DNA of 64,000 bases from CBDFHB01 sp965250115 (GTDB lineage Bacteria > Acidobacteriota > Vicinamibacteria > Marinacidobacterales > SMYC01), in NCBI GenBank assembly GCA_965250115.1, contig CBDFNJ010000002.1, positions 1,798,001-1,862,000 of the forward strand, in the 5' to 3' direction. A program made the translations under genes and the position numbers. The notes below the pieces were generated by a model. That model saw only the letters and a list, made by a program, of their open reading frames with translations, was not told the DNA's origin and made no database searches. Below are positions 1-9,438 of the stretch, one piece after another (position 1 is the first letter of the stretch; the number at the start of each line of letters is the position of its first letter).

Positions 1-1181
1 GTGGAGTTGAAGGCTGCGATCGTTCTTTTCTACAGCCTGCTCGATGAAAAGCAGCGCCGTCTCTACGCGGGAGTCGAGGCCATGAAGCTCGGTCACGGTG
101 GCGACCAACAGATTGCCGAACTGCTCGGGATGGGTCCGAGCACGGTAGCCAGAGGTCGTAGGGAATTGCTAATGAGAGATGTTGAGCTCGACGGAGTTCG
201 GCGAAAGGGTGGCGGACGGCGCGCCGTGCAAAAAAAACGCCAGAAGTCATCGCCAAGATCGAAGAACTCATGAAGCACGACACCGCGGGCGATCCGATGA
301 CGGGAGTGAAATGGACGCGGCGGACCACCGACAAGATTGCTTGCGAGCTAAGAAGCCTCGGTGTGAACGTCAGCAGCAAAACCGTCGGTCGACTGCTCAA
401 ACAGCTCGGCTTCTCGTTGCGGGTGAACCACAAGAAGCTGTGCGGTGCCACGTCCGAAGATCGCGATACCCAATTCGCGTGTATCGCCGAACTGCGCGCG
501 CGTTTTGCCGCAGCTGGTCATCCCATCATCAGCGTAGACACGAAGAAACGGGAGCTGGTGGGATTATTCAAAAACGGCGGGCAGGCCTGGAACCGCGAGC
601 CGACTCTCGTCAAAGACCATGACTTCCGTTCCGAATCGAACGGCATCGCAATCCCCTACGGCGTCTACGATCTGCTCGCGAGCCGCGGGACAGTGTTCAT
701 TGGTACCTCGTACAACACCCCGGACTTCGCCGTGAATGCCATCGAGAAGTGGTGGCGAACGGAAGGACGGCGACGCTATCCTGCAGCCCGTGACCTCGCG
801 ATATTGGCAGACGCCGGGGGCAGCAATGGCTATCGGTGTCGGGGTTGGAAGCACGGGCTTCAAACGCGGATTTGCAATCGCCACGACATCGCTATCACCA
901 TAGCCCACTATCCGTCCGGTACATCCAAGTGGAATCCAGTGGAGCACCGTCTGTTCAGCGAGGTCAGCAAGAACTGGGCGGGCAGGCCTCTCGACAGCTA
1001 CGAAACCATCCTCAAATACATCCGCACGACCACCACCTCTTCCGGTTTGCGAGTACGCGCACACCTTATCCGGCGTCGTTATCCGAAGGGCGTCAAAATC
1101 ACTGACGAGCGGATGCAGGCGCTTTCCGTTACAAAGGACCAGACTCTACCCAAATGGAACTACACCATCCGACCGTCTTGA
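1..1181 (+). CDS. ISAzo13-family transposase, C-terminal part, two overlapping frames
   Basis: DDE transposase of the ISAzo13 (Rhodopirellula-type) family. The first frame (1-273) encodes the helix-turn-helix region around YAGVEAMKLGHGG and ISTVARGRRE-like residues. The second (to 1181) encodes the catalytic core, with ISVDTKKRE, LADAGGSNGYR and the conserved SKWNPVEHRLFS stretch. The frames meet at a run of eight A at about 230-237, in CAA AAA AAA C. A -1 slip there joins the two frames (KTPEVIAKIEELMKHD). Alternatively the second frame could restart at ATG 270, which overlaps the first stop as ATGA. Copy 3 has exactly the same run. Either programmed -1 frameshifting or an undercalled homopolymer explains it. 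The N-terminal third lies outside the window. Confidence 0.85.
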
Positions 1182-1209
1182 AAACGGGAACTTATTTTGT
1201 CGCCGGCCC
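1..1209 (+). mobile_element. ISAzo13-family element, copy 1 (left part outside window)
   Basis: This is the right-hand part of an element present three times in the window; the others are at 25771-27694 and 43702-45626. Aligned to copy 2, base 1 corresponds to about 716 bases inside the element. The right terminal repeat (inner end to outer end about 1183-1209) closes with GGCGACAAAAT-type sequence on the reverse strand, as in the other copies. The bases TAA that follow match the 3-bp target repeat seen at the other copies. It has inserted into the right end of an IS256 element, whose last 61 bp follow immediately. Confidence 0.9.
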
Positions 1210-1270
1210 TAAGAGTATTCACAGGTGCCGCCGCTACCCGACTAAATTCAACAGCGGCCGGGACATCCCC
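1210..1270 (+). mobile_element. IS256-family right-end remnant (61 bp)
   Basis: These 61 bases match, with one visible substitution, the last 61 bases of the two complete IS256 copies (for example 42085-42145). They start at the transposase stop codon and end in GGGACATCCCC. The remnant lies between ISAzo13 copy 1 and the broken pilB, so the order of events was IS256 into pilB, then ISAzo13 into IS256. The rest of the IS256 copy should lie left of the window. Confidence 0.88.
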
Positions 1271-2023
1271 CCGTGGGGCATGGTGCTCGTGACGGGTCCT
1301 ACGGGCAGCGGCAAGACCAACACGCTCTACTCCGCGATCAGCCAGCTCAATACCACCGAGACCAACATCATGACCGCCGAGGACCCGGTGGAGTTCAACC
1401 TGGCTGGCGTCAATCAAGTACAAATGAAGGAGTCGATCGGACTCAACTTCGCCGCGGCGCTCCGCTCATTCCTGCGACAGGATCCGAACATCGTACTCGT
1501 CGGTGAGATTCGAGACTTCGAGACGGCCGAGATCGCCGTCAAGGCCGCTCTCACCGGCCACTTGGTGTTGTCGGCGCTGCATACGAACGACGCGCCCTCG
1601 ACCGTGAATCGCTTGATGAACATGGGCATCGAGCCCTTTCTCGTGGCGACCTCGGTTCATCTCATTTGTGCGCAACGACTCGTTCGTCGCGTTTGCAAGG
1701 ACTGCAAGGCGGAGCTCGACATTCCACCGCAGGCGCTCATCGAAGCCGGCGTCACGCCGGAAGAGGCGAAAGACATGAAAGTCTTCAAGGGGCGCGGCTG
1801 CGGCACCTGCAACAACACCGGTTACAAGGGGCGGGTGGGTCTCTACGAAGTCTTCGAGCTCAGCGAGGAAGTTCGCCAGTTGGTTCTGGAGGGCGCCTCC
1901 TCCATCGAGCTGAAGCACAAGGCCGTCGAGGAAGGAATGCTTTCGCTTCGCAGGAGCGGCCTCCAGAAAGTCCGAGATGGATTGACCACGATGGACGAAG
2001 TCGTGCGCGAGACGGTGCAGTAG
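1271..2023 (+). pseudogene. pilB: Type IV pilus assembly ATPase PilB, C-terminal part; front removed by IS256
   Basis: PilB is the cytoplasmic hexameric ATPase that powers pilus extension. What remains starts just before Walker A (GPTGSGKT) and runs through the Asp box, Walker B (IVLVGEIRD), the His box (LSALHTND) and the tetracysteine zinc motif (CKDC...CGTC) to the normal C-terminus. The N-terminal domains are missing because an IS256 end abuts codon PWGMVLV. An open frame from 1154 reads through the IS ends into pilB, but its first 40 residues are IS-derived. The identification rests on the motifs and on pilT and pilC following directly. Extension would need another PilB in the genome. Confidence 0.9.
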
Positions 2024-2077
2024 CTCCACGAGTCATGGCGCCTTCCCATTCGAAACAAACCGAACTGAGGAGTTGAA

Positions 2078-3208
2078 ATGGCGGTTAGTCTCCACCAACT
2101 ACTGAAGACCATGCTCGAGATGGGTGGGTCAGACCTCCATGTGACGAACAACTCGCCGCCGCAGATTCGCGTCGACGGAAAGCTCCGTCCCCTCGATATG
2201 CCGCCACTGACGACGGTCGAGACCAAGCAGCTCGCCTATAGCGTTCTGACCGACAATCAGAAGCATCGATTCGAGGAGGATCTCGAGCTCGACTTCTCGT
2301 TCGGTATCAAGAACCTCGCGCGGTTTCGTGCAAACGTGTTCCAGCAGCGCGGCGCGGTCGCGGCGGTCTATCGAACGATTCCCTACGAGATCAAGGGTTT
2401 CAAGGAGCTCGGCCTTCCGTCGGTGATCGCGCAAATCTGCGAAAAGCCCCGTGGATTGGTGCTCGTCACGGGGCCGACGGGAAGCGGCAAGTCCACGACA
2501 CTCGCCGCCATGCTCGACAAAGTCAATAAGGAGCGGCACGAGCACATCATCACCATCGAGGATCCCATCGAGTATCTGCACAATCACCAACGCTGCTTGG
2601 TCAACCAGCGTGAGATACACGCCGATACCCATAGTTTCACCAAGGCGCTGCGATCCGCCCTTCGCGAGGACCCAGACGTGGTGCTCATCGGTGAGATGCG
2701 CGACCTCGAGACCATCGAAGCCGCCTTGCGTATCGCGGAGACCGGCCATTTGACCTTCGCGACGCTTCATACTAACTCCGCCGCCCAGACGATCAACCGC
2801 ATCGTCGACGTCTTTCCAGCGCACCAGCAATCGCAGATCCGAGCACAGCTTTCGTTCGTGCTCGAGGGCATCATGTGCCAGTCCCTGCTGCCGAAGGCGA
2901 GCGGGTCGGGCCGAGCCCTCGCCATGGAGATTCTGGTGCCGAATTCCGCTATCCGAAACCTCATCAGAGAGGATAAGATTCACCAAATCTATTCTTCGAT
3001 GCAGACGGGCCAGGAAAAGCACGGAATGCAGACGTTCAACCAGTCTTTGGCGACTCTGTACTTCAAGAAGCGGATCAGTCTTCAGATCGCCCTCGCCATG
3101 TCCTCGAACGCTGACGAGCTCCAGGACATGATCAATCGAGGAACTGGCCTCGCTCCCACGGCCCAACAACGTCCTACGACGGGCGGAAGGCCAGTCCTGA
3201 GACGCTGA
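2078..3208 (+). CDS. pilT: Type IV pilus retraction ATPase PilT
   Basis: Cytoplasmic secretion-type ATPase that depolymerises the pilus. It is 376 aa, close to the usual PilT length. An N-terminal PAS-like domain precedes Walker A GPTGSGKST (about 132-140). The Asp box IITIEDPIE (158-166), Walker B VVLIGEMRD (201-209) and His-box TLHTN follow, and the PilT-specific AIRNLIRED motif is at about 291-299. A good ribosome site (GAGGAG) lies before ATG 2078. The gene is 54 bases after pilB and 84 before pilC, as in a pilBTC operon. A paralogue is at 35694-36863. Confidence 0.96.
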   Translation: MAVSLHQLLKTMLEMGGSDLHVTNNSPPQIRVDGKLRPLDMPPLTTVETKQLAYSVLTDNQKHRFEEDLELDFSFGIKNLARFRANVFQQRGAVAAVYRTIPYEIKGFKELGLPSVIAQICEKPRGLVLVTGPTGSGKSTTLAAMLDKVNKERHEHIITIEDPIEYLHNHQRCLVNQREIHADTHSFTKALRSALREDPDVVLIGEMRDLETIEAALRIAETGHLTFATLHTNSAAQTINRIVDVFPAHQQSQIRAQLSFVLEGIMCQSLLPKASGSGRALAMEILVPNSAIRNLIREDKIHQIYSSMQTGQEKHGMQTFNQSLATLYFKKRISLQIALAMSSNADELQDMINRGTGLAPTAQQRPTTGGRPVLRR

Positions 3209-3292
3209 GCGATGCCGATGCGGACCGTTACTTCGAGACCAGGGTCGAGTCGAACCGACCCGATGTGCTAACAGCTTAAAGGAGGCGAGACG

Positions 3293-4496
3293 ATGCCGGC
3301 CTACGTATTCAAAGGCAAGACGCGAGCGGGCGCCGCGACGTCTGGAGAGCGCGTCGCCGATTCCAAGGATGCGGTCATTGCGATGCTTCGCCGCGAGCAG
3401 ATTCTCGTCACGAGCGTGAAAGAGAAAGGAAAGGAGTTCGCCCTTCCCACGTTCGGAAGCGGTATCACTCCGAAAGACATCGCGGTCTTTGTCCGTCAGT
3501 TCTCTGTGATGATCGACGCCGGTTTACCCCTCGTCCAATGTCTCGAGATCCTGGGAAGCCAGCAGGAGAATCCGAACTTCCAGAAGATCCTCCTCACCGT
3601 GCGGCAGGACGTTGAAGGTGGCTCCTCGCTCGCGGATGCGATGAAAAAGCACCCGAAGGTTTTCGACGATCTCTTTACGAACATGATCGCCGCGGGTGAG
3701 GCGGGCGGTATTCTAGATACGATTCTGAAGCGCTTGGCGGGCTACATCGAAAAGGTCGGTGAAGCTCAAGGCGCAGGTCAAATCGGCTCTCGTCTATCCG
3801 ACGGCCGTCATCTCGATCGCGGGACTCGTCGTCGGCGTCATCCTGTGGAAGGTCATTCCGACCTTCGCTGCTCTCTTCGCCGGCCTCGGAGCTCAGCTTC
3901 CCTTGCCGACCCGAATCGTCATCTTCATGTCGAACTGGACGGTGCGCTTGATGGCCCCGGGCATCGTCGGGGGTGCTTTCGGGCTCTATGGCCTCAAGCG
4001 CTGGCACGAGACCCATCGGGGTCGACGGGTTCTCGATAACATCGTGCTCAAATTGCCTATCATCGGCATGATCATGCGCAAGATCGCCGTGGCCCGATTC
4101 TGCCGCACCTTGGCGACGCTCATCTCGAGCGGCGTGCCCATTCTGGACGGGCTCCAGATCACGGCCCTAACCTCCGGTAACGCCATCGTCGAAGACGCCA
4201 TCATGGCCACTCGAAAGAGCGTGGAAGGTGGTCAATCGATCGCGGCGCCGCTGAAGCAGACGGACGTCTTTCCGCCGATGGTGGTCCAGATGATCTCGGT
4301 CGGTGAGCAGACAGGCGCGCTCGACACCATGCTCTCCAAGATCGCGGACTTCTACGAGGACGAGGTCGACACGGCCGTAGCCAATCTGATGACCCTGATG
4401 GAGCCGGTTCTGATTCTGTTCCTGGGTACCGTGGTCGGCGGCATCGTCATCTCGATGTATCTGCCCATCTTCAGCTTGATCAATCAGCTGACGTAA
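3293..4496 (+). pseudogene. pilC: Type IV pilus inner-membrane platform protein PilC, one frameshift
   Basis: PilC is the polytopic inner-membrane platform on which PilB and PilT act. The first frame (3293 to about 3757) gives the N-terminal cytoplasmic F-domain with FVRQFSVMIDAGLPLVQCLEIL. The second (from about 3759 to 4496) gives KLKAQVKSALVYPTAV, the membrane helices, the second F-domain (FCRTLATLISSGVPILDGLQ) and the usual end ISMYLPIFSLINQ. The join at IEKVG/VKLKAQ needs one base removed at about 3757-3759 (GTCGGTG). Otherwise all of PilC is present, about 400 aa. AGGAGGCGAG precedes ATG 3293. A sequencing indel is as likely as a true mutation. Confidence 0.9.
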
Positions 4497-4704
4497 TTCC
4501 GAGCCTCGAGCGGCGCCGGGCAGCCGATGGTGCCTCGCTGGTGTCCCGTCTCGGAAGTGAGGTTAGCATCGAGAGCGTCGAGGCGCCCGGATCGCAAGGC
4601 GCGTCGAGGGCGCAATACCGGGCGTATTCAACCGAGGCGCAACGCAGCGAAGCGGGATGCATCGGCGCTCGAATGCAACATGACTTCCGGGACGGGGCAC
4701 TAGC

Positions 4705-6384
4705 ATGACGTCACAGGCAAAGGGCAGCGCCTCCCGGCATATCGCCGACAACGCCCTCGTCTGGCTGATGGTCCTGCGCGTGGTGGTCGTCACCGCGCTG
4801 CTCGGCTCGGCGCTTGTCGCTGAAGTCGCATCGAGGCCCAGGGGGCCCGCCGAGCCGCTTTACGTCCTCATCGCCCTGACCTACCTCGTCACGGTTCTCT
4901 ACGCGCTCCTGTGGCCCATCACGTTGCGCTATCGCCGCGAGCTCGCTTACGTTCAGATTCTCGTCGACCTGGCAATCGTCACGGGTATCGTCTATTACAC
5001 GGGCGGCATCGACAGCAATTTCTCGTCGCTCTACTTCATCAGCATCATCGCGGCCAGCATCATTCTTTTTCGTCGAGGTGGGCTTGTCGCGGCGAGCGTG
5101 GCCTCGATCATCTATGGCTCGCTCGTGCAGGGTCTTCATCTCGGCGCCATCCGCGCCTATCCGGCCGCCGGAAGCAACCTCGTATTGGTCCTGCCCTCGC
5201 AGGCGGTGGCCTTTACGATTTTCTTGAACGTCTTCGGCTTCTATACGGTGGCTCTTTTGACAAGCTACCTCTCCGAGAACCTTAGGCGGACGGGGCAGAG
5301 GCTCGAGGAGGCCTCCGATTACCTCGCGGACCTTCAGGTATTCAACCAGACCATCATCGATTCCATCACCTCGGGACTCATGACGACCGACTTCGAGGGC
5401 AATATCAACTTCTTCAACGAGGCCGCGGCGACGATTTGGGGCATTAGGCCCGACGAGGCGATTGGGACGAGAGTCACGACCCTCCTGGCGGAGCCCGAGA
5501 GTTTGCTCGACGAGCTCAAGGAGAACCTCCAGGCGAAACGATACTTGCGCATGGAGGGCGCCTATCTCAACGGGAGAGGGGACGAGCTCTACCTTGGCAT
5601 GAGCGTCTCCTACCTTCTGTTCGAAGGGGAAAAGAAGAGTGGCTTTCTCTTCACCGTTCAAGACCTGACCGAGATCAAGCGGCTCGAGCGTCAGGTCAGA
5701 CTCAAGGAGAACCTCGCGACGATGGGCGAGATGGCTGCGGGGATGGCGCACGAGATTAGAAACCCCCTCGCTTCCATCAGCGGGTCGGTGCAAGTATTGA
5801 AGGAGGCGCGAGAGCTCAGCGAAGAACAGAAGCGTCTGATGGACATCATCATTCGCGAGTCGGAGCGGCTTTCGGGAACGCTTACCGAGTTTCTCGCCTA
5901 CTCGCGGCCGGCGCGATTCGAGCCCGGCCCCATCGACGTCCGCGAGGTGCTGGAGGAGACCGCCACGCTATTGAGACATAGTGCCGAAGTGCTGCCGGAG
6001 CACGACATCGAGCTCGATCTCCCCGGCACACCAGTCGAGGTCTTCGCTGACGCCAATCAGATGAAACAGATCACCTGGAACCTGGCCCGCAACGCGCTTC
6101 AGGCGATGCCTAGCGGGGGACGTCTAAGGATGTCGCTCTCTCGCGATGAATCGGGTGACGTCATGATGAGCTTTCGCGACGAGGGAGTAGGGATGTCGGA
6201 TGGCGAAATGCACAAGGTCTTCGAGCCTTTCTCGGGGAGCTTCGAGCGCGGGAGTGGGCTTGGCCTTGCGATCGTCTATCGTATCGTCAAGGACTACAAT
6301 GGAGTGATCGAAGTGGACAGCGTAGCTACAAAGGGAACGGAGATCACCGTTCACTTCCCGTTGGGCAGGAGGACTCTGGGTTGA
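4705..6384 (+). CDS. pilS: PilS-type membrane sensor histidine kinase
   Basis: Sensor kinase that with PilR controls pilin transcription. It is 559 aa. About six membrane helices (residues 17-190) come first, then a PAS domain (about 205-325), a HisKA domain with phospho-acceptor H349 in MAHEIRNP, and a HATPase_c domain with the N box (NLARNALQAM), G1 (DEGVGM) and G2 (GSGLGLAI). Its stop overlaps the TTG start of pilR, so the two are probably translationally coupled. The 208 bases between pilC and this gene show no other gene. Confidence 0.93.
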   Translation: MTSQAKGSASRHIADNALVWLMVLRVVVVTALLGSALVAEVASRPRGPAEPLYVLIALTYLVTVLYALLWPITLRYRRELAYVQILVDLAIVTGIVYYTGGIDSNFSSLYFISIIAASIILFRRGGLVAASVASIIYGSLVQGLHLGAIRAYPAAGSNLVLVLPSQAVAFTIFLNVFGFYTVALLTSYLSENLRRTGQRLEEASDYLADLQVFNQTIIDSITSGLMTTDFEGNINFFNEAAATIWGIRPDEAIGTRVTTLLAEPESLLDELKENLQAKRYLRMEGAYLNGRGDELYLGMSVSYLLFEGEKKSGFLFTVQDLTEIKRLERQVRLKENLATMGEMAAGMAHEIRNPLASISGSVQVLKEARELSEEQKRLMDIIIRESERLSGTLTEFLAYSRPARFEPGPIDVREVLEETATLLRHSAEVLPEHDIELDLPGTPVEVFADANQMKQITWNLARNALQAMPSGGRLRMSLSRDESGDVMMSFRDEGVGMSDGEMHKVFEPFSGSFERGSGLGLAIVYRIVKDYNGVIEVDSVATKGTEITVHFPLGRRTLG

Positions 6385-7763
6385 GTCGGATTCTCGTTGT
6401 CGACGACGAAGAGTCGATGCGCCAGTTGCTGGAGATCGCGCTGGGCAAGGACGGTCATCGGATTACCGTGGCGGAGTCGGGGAAGAAGGCCATCGAGCTC
6501 GTGGACCAGTCCGCTTTCGACCTCGTCATCTCGGACATCAAAATGTCTGATATGAGTGGAGTCGAGGTCCTTCGCTACGTGAAGCAGACGGATCCTTCGA
6601 TTCCCGTCATCATGATTACGGCCTTCGCTTCGGCGGAGACCGCCGTGGAGGCCCTGAGGCTCGGAGCTTACGACTATCTGACGAAACCCTTCAAGATCGA
6701 CGAGCTCAAAGCGAACATCAAAAACGCCCTGGAGAAACGGCGGCTCAAGGAACAGGTCGTACATCTGAAACGCGAGCTCAAGCAAAAACACGGGCTCGAC
6801 AACATGCTGGGAGCGAGCTCAAAAATACTCGAGCTTTTCGAGCACATCAAGTCGGTGGCGGTGACCAACTCAACGGTGCTCATTACCGGCGAAAGCGGCA
6901 CCGGAAAGGAGCTCGCCGCTCGAGCGATTCACGTTCGCAGCCCACGTTCCACCGAGGAGTTCGTCTCCATCAACTGCGGCGCTCTGCCCGAGACTCTGCT
7001 CGAGAGCGAGCTCTTCGGGCACATCAAGGGCTCCTTTACCGGAGCCACGACCAACCACAAGGGATTATTCGAGGTCGCCCACAAGGGAACGATCTTCCTC
7101 GACGAGATCGGAGAGACGAGCCCGGGGATGCAGGTGAAACTCCTCCGGGTGCTCCAAGAGAAGAGAATTCGCCGGATCGGCTCGACGGAGGAGCTCGACG
7201 TTGACGTGCGCATCCTCGCGGCAACCAACAAGGATCTGGAGCAGGGAGTCAAGGACAAGAGCTTTCGAGAGGATCTCTACTATCGCTTGAACGTGATTCC
7301 GATCCATCTGCCCCCCCTGCGCGAGCGAAGGGAAGATGTTCCTCAACTCGCCCAACATTTTCTCGAGAAGGCACGCGTGTCCATGCAGAGGACGATTACC
7401 AAGATCTCTGACCAGGCGATGGAGATGCTGAAGGCCTACGACTGGCCCGGCAACGTGAGGGAGCTGGAGAACGTGATCGAGCGGGCCATGGCTCTGGAGA
7501 CCTCGAACGTCATTTTGCCGGAGCGACTCATCGATCGGGTTCGGGACTTCGGCTCCAAGTCCATCCCATCCAAGGCTACGGCCGAATCGAGGAACATTCC
7601 GGCCGACGGGATCGATTTCAGCGACGAGGTCGCCAAACTCGAGAGAGACCTGCTGACTTCCGCGATGACACAAGCCGGCGGCGTTCAGACCAAGGCCGCG
7701 AGACTGCTGCAGATGAACCTTCGTTCGTTTCGCTATCTGCTTCAGAAATACGACCTGAGGTAG
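6381..7763 (+). CDS. pilR: PilR-type sigma-54-dependent response regulator
   Basis: NtrC-family activator, 460 aa. The receiver domain has phospho-acceptor D52 (ISDIKM) and the conserved K102. The AAA+ domain carries Walker A GESGTGKE (170-177) and the sigma-54 contact loop as GSFTGA (217-222, with S in place of the common A). Walker B is GTIFLDEIGE. A Fis-type helix-turn-helix ends the protein (KAARLLQMNLRSFRYLLQKY). The start is TTG at 6381, overlapping the pilS stop. The matching sigma-54 promoter lies 185 bases downstream, before pilA. Confidence 0.95.
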   Translation: MSRILVVDDEESMRQLLEIALGKDGHRITVAESGKKAIELVDQSAFDLVISDIKMSDMSGVEVLRYVKQTDPSIPVIMITAFASAETAVEALRLGAYDYLTKPFKIDELKANIKNALEKRRLKEQVVHLKRELKQKHGLDNMLGASSKILELFEHIKSVAVTNSTVLITGESGTGKELAARAIHVRSPRSTEEFVSINCGALPETLLESELFGHIKGSFTGATTNHKGLFEVAHKGTIFLDEIGETSPGMQVKLLRVLQEKRIRRIGSTEELDVDVRILAATNKDLEQGVKDKSFREDLYYRLNVIPIHLPPLRERREDVPQLAQHFLEKARVSMQRTITKISDQAMEMLKAYDWPGNVRELENVIERAMALETSNVILPERLIDRVRDFGSKSIPSKATAESRNIPADGIDFSDEVAKLERDLLTSAMTQAGGVQTKAARLLQMNLRSFRYLLQKYDLR

Positions 7764-7947
7764 ATATACCGAATCTACACTTTGGCCAGCCGGAGTGCGA
7801 AATTTTGACGTCGCGAGGCCGACAAAATTTGGGAGCGGCCCGCCTTTCGGCCTTCGTACCCAGGTCTCGAGTGGCTTGGAGACCGGCAAATATCTAATAA
7901 ATATGGACTTATGACGTAATTTGGATTGGCGGCGATCTGGCCCAAGC

Positions 7948-7963
7948 TGGCACGCCAGTTGCT
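7948..7963 (+). promoter_or_regulatory. Sigma-54 promoter of pilA
   Basis: TGGCACGCCAGTTGCT matches the sigma-54 consensus TGGCACG-N4-TTGCW at every defined position, with GG and GC at the -24/-12 spacing. It lies about 145 bases before the pilA start and just after the gene for a sigma-54 activator. The 343-base gap (7764-8106) holds no gene. PilR sites probably lie between 7770 and 7940, but I could not define them. Confidence 0.92.
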
Positions 7964-8106
7964 AAACCTAGAGCGATTGTGCTTGGTTTGTGCTTACGAA
8001 GTCGTTGGCCTTTAGTCGCAGAGGTTGGGGATCAATGGGTCGGGGGCAGAGGTGGGCAAGTCAACCCCGCGAGCGATTCGCTCGTGGGAGTTTCGTAGGA
8101 GAGAAA

Positions 8107-8652
8107 GTGAAAGTGAAAATGAGAAACAACAAAGGTTTTACGCTGATCGAGCTTCTGATCGTCGTGGCGATTATCGGCATCATCGCCGCCATCGCCATTC
8201 CGAGCTTGCTCCGGGCTCGCGTCTCCGCTAACGAGGCGCAGGCTATCGGTGACACCCGCACGGTCATTTCGGCGGAGCAGACCTATGCTTCGGCGAACTG
8301 CGGGTTCTTCGACGACATCACGTTCCTGTCAGCGGCCGGCCCAATCGGTATCCCGGGCTATCCCGCTGCCGCTCCCGAGTTTCTCGGAACGGACATCGCG
8401 AGGGCTACGCCCTATACGAAGTCCGGTTACCTCCGCGGCTGGTCGGACGGTGGCGTTGGCCAGCCTGTCGGACTCGACGTGGCGCGCTGCTCCGGGACGA
8501 GCGTAACGAACTACTGTTACGAGTCGAACCCCGCGAGCGCTCTCACGGGTGTCCGCACCTTCAACGGTGCCGCCACCGGTGCGATCTATACGGACAACGC
8601 CGGTGGAGCGATCGGCTGCCCGGTCGCGCAGGGAACGCAGTTCCTCGAGTAG
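8107..8652 (+). CDS. pilA: Type IV pilin PilA, first copy
   Basis: Major-pilin candidate. A short leader ends in G, followed by the mature N-terminus FTLIELLIVVAIIGIIAA with Glu at position 5, the class III signal cleaved and methylated by PilD. The body has a conserved NCGFF, a paired YCYES and a terminal IGCP, suggesting two disulphides. The GTG at 8107 sits 5 bases after AGGAG (8097-8101). GTG 8113 and ATG 8119 are in frame but further from it. About 181 aa. It lies downstream of a sigma-54 promoter and is followed by a hairpin and a second pilin. Confidence 0.94.
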   Translation: MKVKMRNNKGFTLIELLIVVAIIGIIAAIAIPSLLRARVSANEAQAIGDTRTVISAEQTYASANCGFFDDITFLSAAGPIGIPGYPAAAPEFLGTDIARATPYTKSGYLRGWSDGGVGQPVGLDVARCSGTSVTNYCYESNPASALTGVRTFNGAATGAIYTDNAGGAIGCPVAQGTQFLE

Positions 8653-8670
8653 GTCACGGTCAGTTGGTGG

Positions 8671-8690
8671 GGGGCGGCTTTGGCCGCCCC
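8671..8690 (+). terminator. Hairpin between the two pilin genes
   Basis: A perfect 8-bp stem (GGGGCGGC / GCCGCCCC) with a TTTG loop starts 18 bases after the pilA stop. The following bases (TCACAACTTT) are only weakly T-rich. It may act as an attenuator or mRNA stabiliser that separates expression of the two pilins rather than as a strong terminator. Confidence 0.6.
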
Positions 8691-8745
8691 TCACAACTTT
8701 CCTGTATCATACGCACGACACCAGGGGTTGGGAGGTCGTCAGACA

Positions 8746-9308
8746 ATGTCATCCGCAAGAAAGTATCTCTGTGCAAACAATCAGGGCTTCACGCTCGTCG
8801 AGCTTTTGATTGTCGTGGCCATCATCGGGATCCTCGCAGCCATCGCCATCCCTAGCCTCTTGCGTGCCCGGGTGTCCGCGAATGAAGCTCAAGCCATCGG
8901 GGACACGCGAACCGTCATGTCGGCCAAGATTACCTACGCCACGAATAACTGCGGCTTCTTCCCGCCGACTATGTTGTGCATGACGCGCGTGATGGCGGCG
9001 GGAGCATCTGCATTCCGAACTACGCACCCCAGGCTCCTGCCTTCCTCGGCGGCGATATCGCGCGAGCCACGCCCTACACGAAAAGCGGCTACCTTCGCGA
9101 GTATTACACGAACGGAGCGGCTCCCCCTGTCGACCCGAACGCGTGCGATGTGAACTCGGTTCTCGCATACTGCTACGAGTCGGTCCCCGCGTCTGCACTC
9201 ACCGGTCAAAGGAGTTTTTCGGCCGGGCCGTCCGGAGCTATTTTCGCCCGGAACGACGGAGCGGTGATTGGCTGTCCGATTCCGCTCGGAACCACGCTGC
9301 TCGAGTAG
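8746..9308 (+). pseudogene. pilA: Second type IV pilin gene, one frameshift
   Basis: Paralogue of the preceding pilin, with the same leader and helix (GFTLVELLIVVAIIGILAA) and the same block RARVSANEAQAIGDTRTV. The frame changes by -1 between CGFFPPTMLC and GGGSICIPNYAPQ (about 8965-8990). It then continues in register with the first pilin (DIARATPYTKSGYLR, YCYES, IGCP) to the stop at 9306-9308. GGAGG lies 10 bases before ATG 8746. The downstream half is well conserved, so a recent indel or sequence error is likely. Confidence 0.88.
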
Positions 9309-9438
9309 CATTGCCGCTCGGATTTCGTGTCCCGCCGAGCGATTTGCGTCTCCGATCCTGGACCGCTCATTCTGAGTGTGTTACCTTTGAAGAAAGAACT
9401 CTTCTAGTCCCGCGCGAACCACCCGGAAGAAATTTGAG

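Noticed and set aside
1154..2023. Long open frame reading from ISAzo13/IS256 ends into pilB as one gene
   Set aside because: The first 40 residues are translated IS ends with no pilB similarity; it is an accidental read-through.
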